From positions 19,373,703-19,437,702 of the forward strand of contig NC_135256.1 of the NCBI RefSeq assembly GCF_964204865.1: 64,000 nt of DNA. The letters are read 5' to 3'. The position numbers and the translations under genes are program-made. This document shows, piece by piece, positions 1-10,057 of this stretch; position 1 is the first letter of the stretch, and every line of letters starts with the position of its first letter. This DNA is from Styela clava. Taxonomy: Eukaryota > Chordata > Ascidiacea > Stolidobranchia > Styelidae. Below the pieces are notes generated by a model that was not told the DNA's origin, did not search any database, and was given only the letters and a program-made list of their open reading frames with translations.

Positions 1-193
1 TCCCGGCGTCCTGTCCCGGTTAGCAATATGTCCTGGAATTTTACTTTAGTGAAATTTTCAAAATTAGCTCCAACCTGATGCAAAATTATGAAATAATTCC
101 GTCCCAAAAGGCATAACTTTGCTTTAACTTGCTGACTTGAGGCTTATTTTAATATCTTAATTTTTTTAGCTTATTAGGTTGAGTAAAATATCG

Positions 194-645
194 GGGTCTC
201 ATGTAGTTTCGTACCTAACGTACTTCTAGTGGGCGTAGCTTGACAATTTTTTGATATGTCAATCCTAACCCCCATATGATTACGCCATCCAAAAATTAAA
301 TCACTACGACATCACAATCACGTCATAGAGCTTGCCAAATATACGCACGATCGACCGGAATGGCATTGGCGCCGACGATAAAGAACTGACTGACGTTATC
401 GGTCTCTCTCCTATTTGAATCGTTGCGACGAGAAAACGAGAGAACTAACTGTTCGATTTCATGTGCTCGTTTGCGCATCTTGGATGGCAGTTCGTATAGT
501 TTGAAGGGCTCTATTACGTCACTGTGACCTCGTAATGACGTAATTTTTGGATGGTGTAGTCCGGTGGGGGTTAGGATTGATACGTTAAAAAATTGTCATG
601 CTACGCCCACTAGAAGTATGTTAGGTAAGAAAGTACATGAGACCC
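194..645. mobile_element. MITE with ~130-bp terminal inverted repeats and 8-bp TSD
   Basis: The two ends are long imperfect inverted repeats beginning GGGTCTCATGTA, matching for roughly 130 bp each side of a short unique centre. The element is bracketed by a perfect 8-bp direct repeat AAATATCG (186-193 and 646-653). It has no coding capacity. Partial copies of the same family lie near 16330-16587 and 29464-29612. An 8-bp duplication suits hAT, P, Merlin or Novosib-like transposases. The GGG start is not the usual hAT CAG/TAG, so I do not assign a superfamily. Confidence 0.85.
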
Positions 646-1204
646 AAATATCGCACATAGCTTGAGAAATCTTTTAGTTAGGGAATAATGAGTGACGTTT
701 ATTGCGTCATTATTCTATTGACTTCAATGAAACTACAGCAATTGCTGCATTAGAAGCCATTTTAGGTATGCTCCAGACTGGATTCCATGGCAGATGCACG
801 CCCGAGGGCGCTAGCGCTCCGCAAAAATGCACGCGAGCGAAATCAATTTTGCACGCCGAAAATTTGCAACTGCTCACCAATGTAAATCGGTTTAAATGGT
901 TTTAAAATCAATAATCCAGTAATATAAAGATGCCAAAATATTATAACTCCACAATTGTCGACAAATACCAGCCTGCAAGATTAGGTCTGATCGAAATACT
1001 GAGAAGCAAAAAGACCATGGACCTTTCCCCAACCTTTGACCCGCGAAAAATTCCTCTCATTGTTACGTCCTTTTTTGCATCTTGCTGATTGGCCAATGTC
1101 ACGAAGTAAACAAGGAAGTCGATGCTCGGGGAAAGGTCCATATCGTGTTGAATGATAGGAAATAGGAATCCCGTGAGAATAGTTATGGACGAAAAGATCG
1201 CCTC
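646..1204. other. Intervening DNA, no gene assigned
   Basis: There is a short dyad around 684-713 and a 14-bp inverted pair (GGGGAAAGGTCCAT, minus near 1016-1031 and plus near 1129-1142). A 120-codon open frame on the minus strand (941-1303) runs partly into the repeats that follow. I do not recognise its product and do not call it a gene. Confidence 0.4.
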
Positions 1205-1650
1205 TGCACCAATGGCCAAGTACGGCTCTGATTCAGCGTATTTTTCATAGAATAATTTTACACGAATGTACTGAACAGTACACCGGTATCTAAAGTTGCT
1301 CAAACACTCCCAAAATTAGTGACAAAGTATGAAAATAATGTTTGGGGTCAAAGGTCAAACGTCCATTTTGCTCTAATTTGACGTATTTTTTATCCATTAA
1401 TTCTACGTAAAAACACTACCAAAATTAATGACAAAGTATGTCCATTTTGCTCTGGTTCAACGTATTTTTTATCCAATAATTTTACGCGGATGTACTGAAC
1501 AGTACCGGTATCCAAAGTCGCACAAACACTATCAAAATTAGCGACAAACTGTAGAAATAATGTTTGGGGTCAAAGGTCAAACGTCCATTTTTTCTCTGAT
1601 TCAACGTATTTTTTATCCGATACCGGTAATTTTACGCGGATGTATTGAGA
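1205..1650. repeat. Imperfect tandem repeat, about three units
   Basis: Blocks sharing TTTACGCGGATGTACTGAAC, CAAACACTACCAAAATTA, GGGGTCAAAGGTCAAACGTC and CAACGTATTTTTTATCC recur three times. The middle unit is shortened. No coding function is evident. Confidence 0.7.
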
Positions 1651-1666
1651 GGTATCTGATGTCAAA

Positions 1667-1911
1667 TATGGTACCGGTATGGATTAACCTATATTCAATG
1701 AATATAAATTGGACTATATATGATACAAAACTCCGGTAATGGTATGGTTTTATATTTTAATTGTTACATATATTATTGAACTTGTGGGCAATGTGTTTTG
1801 AAATTATGAAATTGTTTTAATTGGGTGCAAATTATACTAATTCGACAATAAAATTAATATACGAAAATTCCGTTTGGCATTGGAATTTATTTGGCAAAAA
1901 AAAAAAAAAAA
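1667..1911 (+). mobile_element. Short polyadenylated retrocopy with 16-17 bp TSD
   Basis: This 245-bp AT-rich segment ends in 16 A residues (1896-1911), with an AATAAA-type signal about 50 bp upstream. It is bracketed by the perfect direct repeat GGTATCTGATGTCAAA (1651-1666 and 1912-1927). One more A may belong to the duplication but cannot be told from the tail. This is the signature of LINE-mediated retroposition of a polyadenylated RNA. The source RNA is not recognisable. It interrupts the repeat block to its left. Confidence 0.8.
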
Positions 1912-1927
1912 GGTATCTGATGTCAAA

Positions 1928-2235
1928 GTCAGTTGCACGCGAGTGCAGTTGTTTTGCACGTCGTGAGCTATAATTGCACGCCAGGAATTCTTATTTGCAC
2001 GCGGGAATTTCTGATTGCACGCCCGATTTCTCGTTCAAAAAGGCCATGAAATCCAGACTGGGGTACCGGTATGCTTGGAGTTGGAGAAGGCATAATAACT
2101 TTCATTTGATTTTGTTTAAGTCATATTATGCTGCAAGTAATCTAGAACTTGAGATTCTGTAGAGTAATGTAGTACAGTAGTACAGTAGGCTAACAGTACG
2201 GTGAATAGATTCTTTTCACATACTGACATGGACTA
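1928..2235. repeat. Cluster of TTGCACGC motifs
   Basis: At least five TTGCAC(G/T)C-type octamers occur in the same orientation between about 1931 and 2035. Three more lie at 790-862. Spacing is irregular. No gene is visible. Confidence 0.4.
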
Positions 2236-3243
2236 TACCGTAAAACCGGCTAACTTCGGATGCCTTGTAACTTCGGATGAAATTTTCAATCATTCATATC
2301 TCAACTAAATTTCGTCGTATTGCGCTTCTGTCGGTTTCTATAGTAAGGCCTTACATATCTGAATCTGCCGTAGCCTCCAATCGCTCGATTTGATTTTTTA
2401 TCATTCGAAAAATCATATTTTACCAAAAAAATGACACCGTTTTTTCGAGCGGCTCAAATCGTGACTTCTACAGACGCTACCTTCGTCAAATCACCGCCAA
2501 GCGCTAGAGAGCGTACACAATGTATACAAAAAAATACAGTGATCACAAGGTGTCGTACGAGATTCGAGTGAAATCGATTATTTTGATTTAAAAATTACAT
2601 CAAAATATCGACGTTTTGATGATTACGTACAGCGTGACGTCAACGACGCAAATCCCGTTCTCTCTCTTCGTAGCCGACGTCACTTTGCGTAGCTTGTGCG
2701 TTACTCGCTGCGACATTTGAACGCCAGACATCGCGGCGCCCAGTTTTGTGAAATTTAAAAATTATGCTTATCCATGATCCTAGTCACTAAATCCTACAAA
2801 AACATCACTATCGTCTCAGTCATATGTTGTTTATTTAAAAATATGGCTATGCATACGCTTAATGCATATGAAATTTGTCGATTTTTGTTTTTGCATACTT
2901 CCTCCGACACCGATAGATACCGTAGCAATTGGTAATACGTTAGGCCTGAAACATGTATCTATACGATCATAATGATTAGATATGTCTGTTTATGATCGGC
3001 AGATGATAATAATATCTTTAACAGGTGAGCGTAGAACTCTACATACATGCACACAGCAGGAGGTTGGACCACATACAGGTGAGGCGCAAAATGAAAAAAA
3101 GTGGCAAAGTTTCTTTTTGCCGTTTTTATCCGTTCATTGTCATTTGACTTTATTAAGTGAAACGAAAGCGAGGATCGAAAGTCACACCGGGCAGGAACCT
3201 CTGCCGAGCCGATCAACGGGGAGCTCTGAGACAATCAGAAAAT

Positions 3244-3423
3244 ATGAAAAGTGATAATCAAGACGAAACCTGCTCTGCTTGTGGATTATGGAATGATCCA
3301 AATGGAAGTACGGAAATTGAGGATGAATGGGTCGGTTGCGAAAGCTGCAGCGAAACACATTGGTTCCACAAGAACTGTTGCAAAGACCCGTCTAACCCAT
3401 GTGGAAATGATTACAATTCTTGA
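3244..3423 (+). pseudogene. PHD-like zinc finger fragment, possible transposase tail
   Basis: A 59-residue frame starts MKSDNQDETC and carries CSAC, then WVGCESC, then HWFHKNCC, the spacing of a PHD-type Cys4-His-Cys3 finger. It ends in a stop shortly after the last cysteine pair. Tigger/pogo-like DDE transposases of invertebrates often end in such a finger, and its position inside a TA-flanked inverted-repeat element fits. No DDE core is present upstream, so I read it as the remaining C-terminus of a deleted transposase rather than a host gene. Confidence 0.55.
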
Positions 3424-3427
3424 TTTT

Positions 3428-3655
3428 GCCAGCGTTTCCTTCAATTCATCTGTTTATTTTTAACTGTCGAATTTTTGTTCATACCTTACTTGTTCCATAT
3501 TGCTTTTTGATTTCAATTTTTACTTTTGCCAGTGTTTCATTCGATTCATCCGTTTATTTTTAATTGTCTAATTTTTGTTCATTCTTTACTTGTTCCATAT
3601 TGCATTTCAATTTCAACCTACACCAGTGTTAGGTACTTTCAATTCTTCCGTTTTT
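3428..3655. repeat. Tandem repeat, ~100-bp unit, ~2.3 copies
   Basis: Units begin GCCAGTGTTTCATTC (3428, 3528 and a partial near 3623), followed by TTGTTCAT and ACTTGTTCCATATTGC. It lies downstream of the finger ORF inside the 2238-4164 element. Confidence 0.7.
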
Positions 3656-4166
3656 TTTTTTGTTAATCCTTTTCTTGCATTGAAAATAAACGATCATAAA
3701 AGAACGAACTAGCATTTTGCAATAAATTAGGAGTAGTTAGTGAAATATATACGAGTTATAATAAAGGACACAAGAATAAATAGTTAAGCTTCGCGAAGCG
3801 GCAAGAGTAACGTCACGTAGTAACGTCACGTACAAACGTCAGTATTCAACACGCAAGACAGGTCGTGGCGGCGTAAGGTCTATTCAGCGACGTTGTCACG
3901 CGTCATTGCTTACGCAGACATTTCTCTCTCACGACGAGTTGACGCAAAGAGAAAAGTGGCCATCCGAAGTTAGATAATTTTAGAATAGACGAATAAAGAC
4001 AATAATTTCAATGAAAAAAGGCTTTGATGGATATGGAACCGACTTTATCAAGACGAGAATAGCCACAATGTATTATATTCCAAATTTGGCTTCAGTTGAA
4101 CAACATGCGGCGGAGATATTGTTCAAAATATAGTGAAATCATCCGAAGTTAGCCGGTTTTACGGTA

Positions 4167-4660
4167 AGCGCTAACTGAAGTCTGGAAGTAGTTTAGTTTC
4201 CTTTAAATAAAGTGATAAAATACTTCATTAGGCAATATTAAAGCTTATAAATATAAATATGGAATAAAAATTTGCCAAGCTCAGGCCTTCGGCCTTTCGC
4301 CCAGTAATTTCATTCATAGTTTTGAGTTTGTCCCGGATTACGTTCGGGAAATTATGGTAAGTCTAGTCATAACGGTATAATTAAATATTTAATAGAAAGT
4401 GAAGAAAAAAAATCCTCAACTTACCAGTAAGTATATCCTTAAAAACATACATCCCGAATGATTAATTCCGATTAAAATAACAAAATCCAACGAACAAAGA
4501 AATATAAGCAATCGAGGGAGAGCTCGGTTGAAAAGGATCGGTGAAACGTCAAACACAAATTATGCTGTTATATCCCATGCGCATAAAAGACAAAGTGTAC
4601 GCATAAAATGCAAACACTGAATTGTTTTCGTTGTTTTGCGTGGTTTCATCGACAGTTGAT
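4167..4660. other. Intergenic, nothing recognised
   Basis: AT-rich sequence with a small dyad around AGGCCTTCGGCCT near 4283. I see no ORF or repeat that I can assign. Confidence 0.4.
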
Positions 4661-7439
4661 TTCTTCGTTTATTGGACACGTTAGTGAACATAATAATCGT
4701 TTTGCATCATTGTTGGACACGTGTGTGGTAGTTGAATTGAACACGTGTAGTCGAATTGTCGATGACAGTCACTGTACCGACATTTGTACCCCGATTCAGC
4801 TGGTGTTAAGTTGACGCATGTTATTTAGTAACGTTTTTATGTGAAATGTTTGACTCTGGTTTGGTACCTGATCCGGCAATACGGTACATAATTGTCTCAT
4901 ATCACAAGATATTTCAATTGATGTTTCAATAAAATCAAGAATAATGGATCATTGTCACAGGATCCAAAATATCTATGACAGTCCCTGTACCGTCACGGTA
5001 ACCCGATACAGGTACTGGTAAGTTACCGCATATGATTTTTGGGGATTTGTTCTGCGTGCCCATATATTTGAGCATTACTCTCTTGTTGGACACTTTAGTG
5101 GACATAACGATCATTTCAATATTATGTTGTTGTTACTTTTCTTATTTTTCTTCGTCACCATCATTAATATAAAATCGCTTTTTTCTTCGAATACTGGACC
5201 AATTGCTTCGAAATTTTCAGTAGTTAAAGTTTTTTTTTTCGATTTTTTTTTTCAGAAGGCTATTACATTTATTTATTCCTAAATTTCTTACGAATCCTAT
5301 CAGATCTGATATTTCATTCAAAATTTCGCTGTCCTAAAATTTACTCATGGGAACACTGTTTTAAACTTATTTCAGGCGGTTGCGTGATCGAGCTTGCAGG
5401 TACGGTACTGCTCAGTTACCGTATCACAGTGAAATTGACTTATTGGACACGTAGTGGACATAACGATCGTTTCAATATTATGTTGTTGTTGTTCTTGTTA
5501 TCCTTGTTGTTGTTCTTGTTCTTTGACACGTTTTTAAAAAGTCGCTTTTCTCTTCGAATACTGGACCAATTGCTTTGAAATTTTCAGTGGTTGAAGATAA
5601 AATTTTTCTCCAGAAGGCTATTACTTTTTTTTTCGCTATGACGTCATCAAAATTATTGCCATTGGGTGGCGCTACGTGTCCATATATTTGAGCATAGCTC
5701 TCTTGTTCCTTTCGCGATCTTACTATTGCAGTAATGTCAAATGTAGGTTTTCTGTCAAATTTAACCTACCGTATATGTTAATTTTGATAAGAGCAAATTG
5801 AATTGATTTTTTATATGCCAGAGAAGAACCGTTCCACGATCGAATAGCAGGCCTACAGTAGCCTACAGGCAACAGGTACTGGTAAGGTACCGTACGGTAC
5901 GTCTGTGAATTACGCTCTCTCTTTTCGTTACAGTTCTGATGTAAACAACATAAATCATTACCACAGGACATGGAAGAGTTATGACAGTCCCCGTACCGTT
6001 ATTTGTACCCAAGTACTAGTAAGTCAGTTACCATAGCCATGTACCTGTTTCACTGTTCAGATTCGTGCAGTTTATCGTACCGAAGGCGTAGGGTATCTTA
6101 TGGTTTTCGGTGAAGTGTTGATAATATATTTCGTTTTATTCAAACTGTCCATATATTTGAGCATAGCTCTCTTGTTCTTGTTGTCTTCTTCTTCTTCATA
6201 TCGTTTTGAAAAAAATCGCTTTGATTACTGGAACAATTGCTTTGAATTTTCAGTGAGTGAAGATTATATTTTTCGCTAGAAGGCTATTATTTTCATTTAT
6301 CGCTTTTTTGTGTGCCATGACCCCTTTAAAATTTGCCACTATGCGGCGCTACGCATTCATATATTCGAGCATGGCTCTCTTGTTGTTCTTGTTGGCCACG
6401 TCAGTGGACATAACGATCGTTTCAATATTATGTTGTTCTTGTTGCCTTGCTATCTTTGACACTTTTTGGACATCTGGTGGAAAATCTAAAAACCGCTTTT
6501 CTCTTTCATTACTGGACCGATTGCTTCGGAATTTTTACTGGTTAAAGATGAAATTTTCTCCAGAAGGCTATTACTTTTATTTATTTCAAATATTTCTGTT
6601 AGCTCTGTGAGATTTGTTTTTGTTTGCTATGACGTCACTGAACGTTCGGCGGACGCATAGCCGACACTCCTCTTCTTTTTGATCACGTGACATCGAACGT
6701 CGATGGTTCGTAACGAAGTCCTTACGTTACTTTGCTACGATTTCTTCCTTACGCTGATCGACTGTACGGTAAACCGTACTGTACTGCGAACAGACGTGTT
6801 CATATATTTGGGCGTAGCTCTCTTGTTATTCTTATGTTCTTTGATACGTTTTTAAAAAGACATTTTTCTCTTTGATTACTGGACCAATTGCTTTGATATT
6901 TTTAGTAGTTAAAGATGAAATTTTTCTCTAGAAGACTATTACTTTTATTAATTTCTAATATTCCATTGAACTTTATGCGATTCGTTTTTATTCTGATCTA
7001 TGACGTCATCAGAATTTGCCACCACGTGGCGATTCCGCAAACACATATTGATCACGTGAACAGGTTCCGTGGTCAAGCCTGCTGATAAGTTACCGTACCG
7101 TACCACAGTGAATTTCAGCGTAAAGTGTTCATATGTTGGACACGTTTAGTGGACATAACGATCGTTTTGTTGTTATGTTGTTCTTTGATACTTTTTGAAC
7201 ACCTAGTGGAAATATTAAAAAACCGCTTTTCTCTTTGATCACTGGACCAATTGCTTTGAAATTTTTAGTGGTTAAAATTGAAATTTTTCTCCAGAAGGCT
7301 ATTACTTTTATTTATTTCCAATATTTCTGTTAGCTCTGTGAGATTTGTTTTTGTTTGCTATGGCGTCACTGAACGTTCTGCGGACGCATATGCAGGCACA
7401 CCTCTTTTTGATCACGTGACTGTGGTCTAGAAATTAGAG

Positions 7440-7876
7440 CAGGGGTCGGCAACCTACGGCCCGCGACGCTTCACTGAATTATAGTAACAAAACAGCTATT
7501 TTGACGATTATATTCTTCACGTTACACAATTCATTGTGAGACGCGTGTAGACTAAATTATATTTTAATCTAACAAGTATAAAATTCACAATTACTCGTTT
7601 AATAAGCCTATAATTTAATTATAATTGGGCAAAACGCAGAAAAGTTGATGCTAAGTGCAAATGGTTCGATAGCGCCGAAAATATTCAGATGGAATTTTTG
7701 AGATGTAATGAGGAAACAAAATCTATACTCTATTCTGAGAGATGTATCACTGCTTGATTTTTATTATAAAAAGTATCATCCGTTAAGTTTTCAACTTTCA
7801 TAAAATATGTGCGGCCCGCCGAAGACTTGCAACCCCTAAATATGGCCCACGAGCGACAAAAGGTTGCCGACCCCTG
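7440..7876. mobile_element. hAT-type MITE
   Basis: The left end CAGGGGTCGGCAACCTACGG and the right end GGTTGCCGACCCCTG are inverted repeats of the common hAT type, and the interior is non-coding (437 bp). The flanking octamers AATTAGAG and CTCTAGAG match at five of eight positions. This is a decayed duplication, and the right copy has the typical nTCTAGAn form. Confidence 0.75.
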
Positions 7877-7895
7877 CTCTAGAGGTACGGTAAAC

Positions 7896-8085
7896 CATAC
7901 TTCACTTGTTGTGAATATATTTGTAGACTGTGGTCTAAAGGTACAGTAAACAGGTACTGTACTGCTTCGCTTGGTGTGAATATATTTGTAGACTTTGGTC
8001 GAAATGCTTCGCTTGGTGTGAATATATTTGTAGACTTTGGTCGAAATGCTTCGCTTGGTGTGAATATATTTGTAGACTGTGGTAT
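7896..8085. repeat. 42-bp minisatellite, three exact-period units plus a diverged one
   Basis: Units starting TGCTTCGCTTGGTGTGAATA occur at 7963, 8005 and 8047, exactly 42 bp apart. A diverged unit lies at about 7900. Because 42 is a multiple of 3, the reverse strand shows a repeated YKYIHTKRS peptide. I take that as a by-product, not a gene. Confidence 0.85.
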
Positions 8086-8149
8086 CTGCTGTTATAATAC
8101 CGTAATAAATCAAATAATTTAGTTTTGCGAAAAAGAAGCGTCTGGCATT

Positions 8150-8645
8150 ACAGGTAGGAGGAGAATAGGGGGGTGCGCATTTCCAATAGCCTACGTCGAT
8201 ATTATGTTTGTCAATCAATTTGCAACCACCGTGTTTTTGTCTGTTTGATTGCTGTGATGTGGTGCTTTGTTTATAATTTGGCGAGTTTTGTTCGAATTAA
8301 CCGTGTTCTTAAAATATATGACGGTCAGAAATGCAATTAGAAGCCCAATGTTTTTAATGATAGAGAAGTTCTGGTACCGTAACACAGCGCTGTGACACTG
8401 AACTAACTCGTAGCAGTCAAAAGCTTGAAAATCCATACAAATATAAGAGATAAAAATATGAAACTTGGCAGGTGGGTAGAGTTGTGTTTCTTTTAACTAT
8501 CTTTGAAAGTTTCGCGTTTTTAGATTTGAACGAGGGGAAATAGGGAGGTGCGCATTTCCAATACGTCGATAATATCTTTGTCAACCAATTTGCGACCACA
8601 GTGATTTGTCTGTTTGATTGTTGTGATGTGGTGCTTTGTTTATAC
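8150..8645 (+). repeat. Pair of ~120-bp direct repeats
   Basis: 8150-8275 and 8525-8645 share GGTGCGCATTTCCAATA, a GTCAA(T/C)CAATTTGC stretch, and the end GATGTGGTGCTTTGTTTAT. This is a local duplication about 375 bp apart. Confidence 0.75.
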
Positions 8646-8850
8646 AGGTACTGGTAAGTCACCGCATATGATTTTTGGGGAATTGTTCTGCGTGTCAATA
8701 TATTTGAGCATTGCTCTCTTGTTCTTATTTGTATTTTTCTTGGTATCGTTATGAAAAAATCGCTTTTCTCATCGATTACTGAACCATTTTCTTTGAAATT
8801 TTCAGTGAGTAAAGATTATATTTTTTGCTAAAAAGGCTATTACTTTTATT

Positions 8851-9204
8851 TATTCCTAAATTTCGTATGAAATCTGATATTTCGTCCAAAATTCGTTGCA
8901 CTATTTAATCCATGGGAACACTGGCTGTCCGGTTTGATTCTTTAAATTCTTGCTACGCAAAACTCGGAAATTTTTTGAGAGAGATTTCAAACTCTTTTAT
9001 AGCCAATTTTGGCAGGAAATTCCCAAAACGTTTGAGAACGCGCGCCCAGCACATGGCCATGTTATGTAAGATAATCACCAGACAGGCATTGTGACAAACA
9101 AGGGGATTCTGGAACATATATTGTGACATCACAAAGCGATAGAGTTTTAAAAACACTACGGAGATGCCTATACGAAAAAGGGTGATGAGTATCGTAGATT
9201 TCAA
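8851..9204. other. Intergenic, no gene recognised
   Basis: This holds the tail of a repeat unit related to the preceding array and then unassigned sequence. Short open frames on both strands overlap each other and resemble nothing I know. Confidence 0.35.
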
Positions 9205-9418
9205 CTTGGGCTGCGTGTGAGCAACCGTTCAAGGCCCGCAGCGATTACATGCAGCATCAGAAATCACATTAAATGTATATTGACATTGTATGTGTTGACT
9301 TTTGAGTAAACATTTCAGGCCTGATTAAGTGAAGAAATGTTATATGGCTCGCACGGAAATGAAATTGAAAATATGTATATTTTATGGCTCTCTTGACCAA
9401 AAAGGTACCCGACCCCTG
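9205..9418. mobile_element. Right-end fragment of a hAT-like element
   Basis: The segment ends GGTACCCGACCCCTG, the reverse complement of a CAGGGGTCGG-type hAT terminus, with a GGCCCGCAGCG block inside. I found no matching left end, so the start is approximate. The BEL/Pao element inserted 13 bp beyond its right end. Confidence 0.5.
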
Positions 9419-9426
9419 ATTTAGTG

Positions 9427-9431
9427 CTTGT
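9427..9431. repeat. Target site duplication of the BEL/Pao element, left copy
   Basis: CTTGT lies immediately left of the 5' LTR and is repeated at 16325-16329 right of the 3' LTR. Five bp is usual for BEL/Pao. Confidence 0.9.
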
Positions 9432-9997
9432 TGTTCACGCTAGCCTAATATCGCATTTTTTTACGGTCTACTGATTTTGGCATACTGATTTTGGTCTTGG
9501 ATGGTCCTACATCCGGGGCTTTGCTCAGCTGCTTTCTAGGATTTTCGATGTGAAGTGTGCTTATCTCAGTTTAGGGTTAGTAATGCTAAATTTTGTGGGT
9601 TTCTGGCCTATATGGGTTTCATCAGACAAACTTTATATAGATGTATGATTTTATATTGTTGCAGATTTTGTTGTGCTATGTACGCTGAACGTTGTTAATC
9701 GTTTGCTATAATACCGGTAACTGATATCTCAATTTTGCATTGTTGTTTGCCATCTTCAATCTTTACAAAGAAAATTACATTGCTGCATTGGTTTTCGTTT
9801 CTACAACTTGGTGTTCTGTGTGTTTCACTGGATTGGGTCATCGCTGTCAGTTTTTCAGTTCAAGGTAGACGCATTTCAACCAGCAAACTGGCAAACCAGA
9901 GAATTAGGCAACATCAAATCTTAAATTATCAATAGAAAACGCTGGCATCTCAAGGGGTCTGGCGTGGGATAGTTCTAAATGATCACTGTCCTGAACA
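9432..9997 (+). mobile_element. 5' LTR of BEL/Pao retrotransposon (566 bp)
   Basis: It begins TGTTCA and ends TGAACA, a 6-bp terminal inverted repeat of the TG...CA type. Compared with the 3' LTR I find one substitution (9758 A versus 16085 G) and a 4-bp gap after GGTCTTGGA. A short open frame inside it is identical in both LTRs and has no known product. The 60-bp leader to the first ATG (9998-10057) shows no primer-binding site that I can assign to a tRNA. Confidence 0.95.
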
Positions 9998-10057
9998 TTA
10001 AATTAACAACGAGGTACAAGTTTAACTAAAGAATTTAAAACTATATCGTATATAACA

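Larger units (their letters stand above)
2238..4164. mobile_element. TA-flanked inverted-repeat element, pogo/mariner-like
   Basis: The left end CCGTAAAACCGGCTAACTT and the right end are perfect inverted repeats, continuing through CGGATG for about 25 bp. Each is flanked by a TA dinucleotide, as expected for the Tc1/mariner/pogo superfamily. The interior is about 1.9 kb. The only protein-like segment is a zinc-finger tail at 3244-3423, with no complete transposase, so this looks like an internally deleted copy. A 100-bp tandem repeat lies inside it. Confidence 0.75.
4661..8850 (+). repeat. Degenerate tandem array of a ~300-600 bp repeat family
   Basis: About seven diverged units lie head to tail. 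The consensus order is TTGGACACGTTAGTGGACAT, AACGATCG, TTATGTTGTTG, CGCTTTTCTCTT, CTGGACCAATTGCTTTG, CCAGAAGGCTATTACTTTTA, ATGACGTCA, then CATATATTTGAGCATAGCTC. The closing TCTTGTT runs straight into the next TTGGACAC near 5085. Units differ in length and are interrupted by other repeats (7440-7876, 7896-8085). Reverse copies occur at 54780-55100, 57000-57115 and 61738-61860. I find no conserved ORF. The family is unassigned. Confidence 0.75.

Noticed and set aside
7730..8218. 162-codon minus-strand frame with repeated YKYIHTKRS peptide
   Set aside because: It is the translation of a 42-bp minisatellite and a hAT MITE end. The period being a multiple of three keeps it open by chance.
9735..9935. 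66-codon ORF found identically at 16062-16262
   Set aside because: It lies inside both LTRs of the BEL/Pao element. The duplication is explained by the LTRs, and no product is recognisable.
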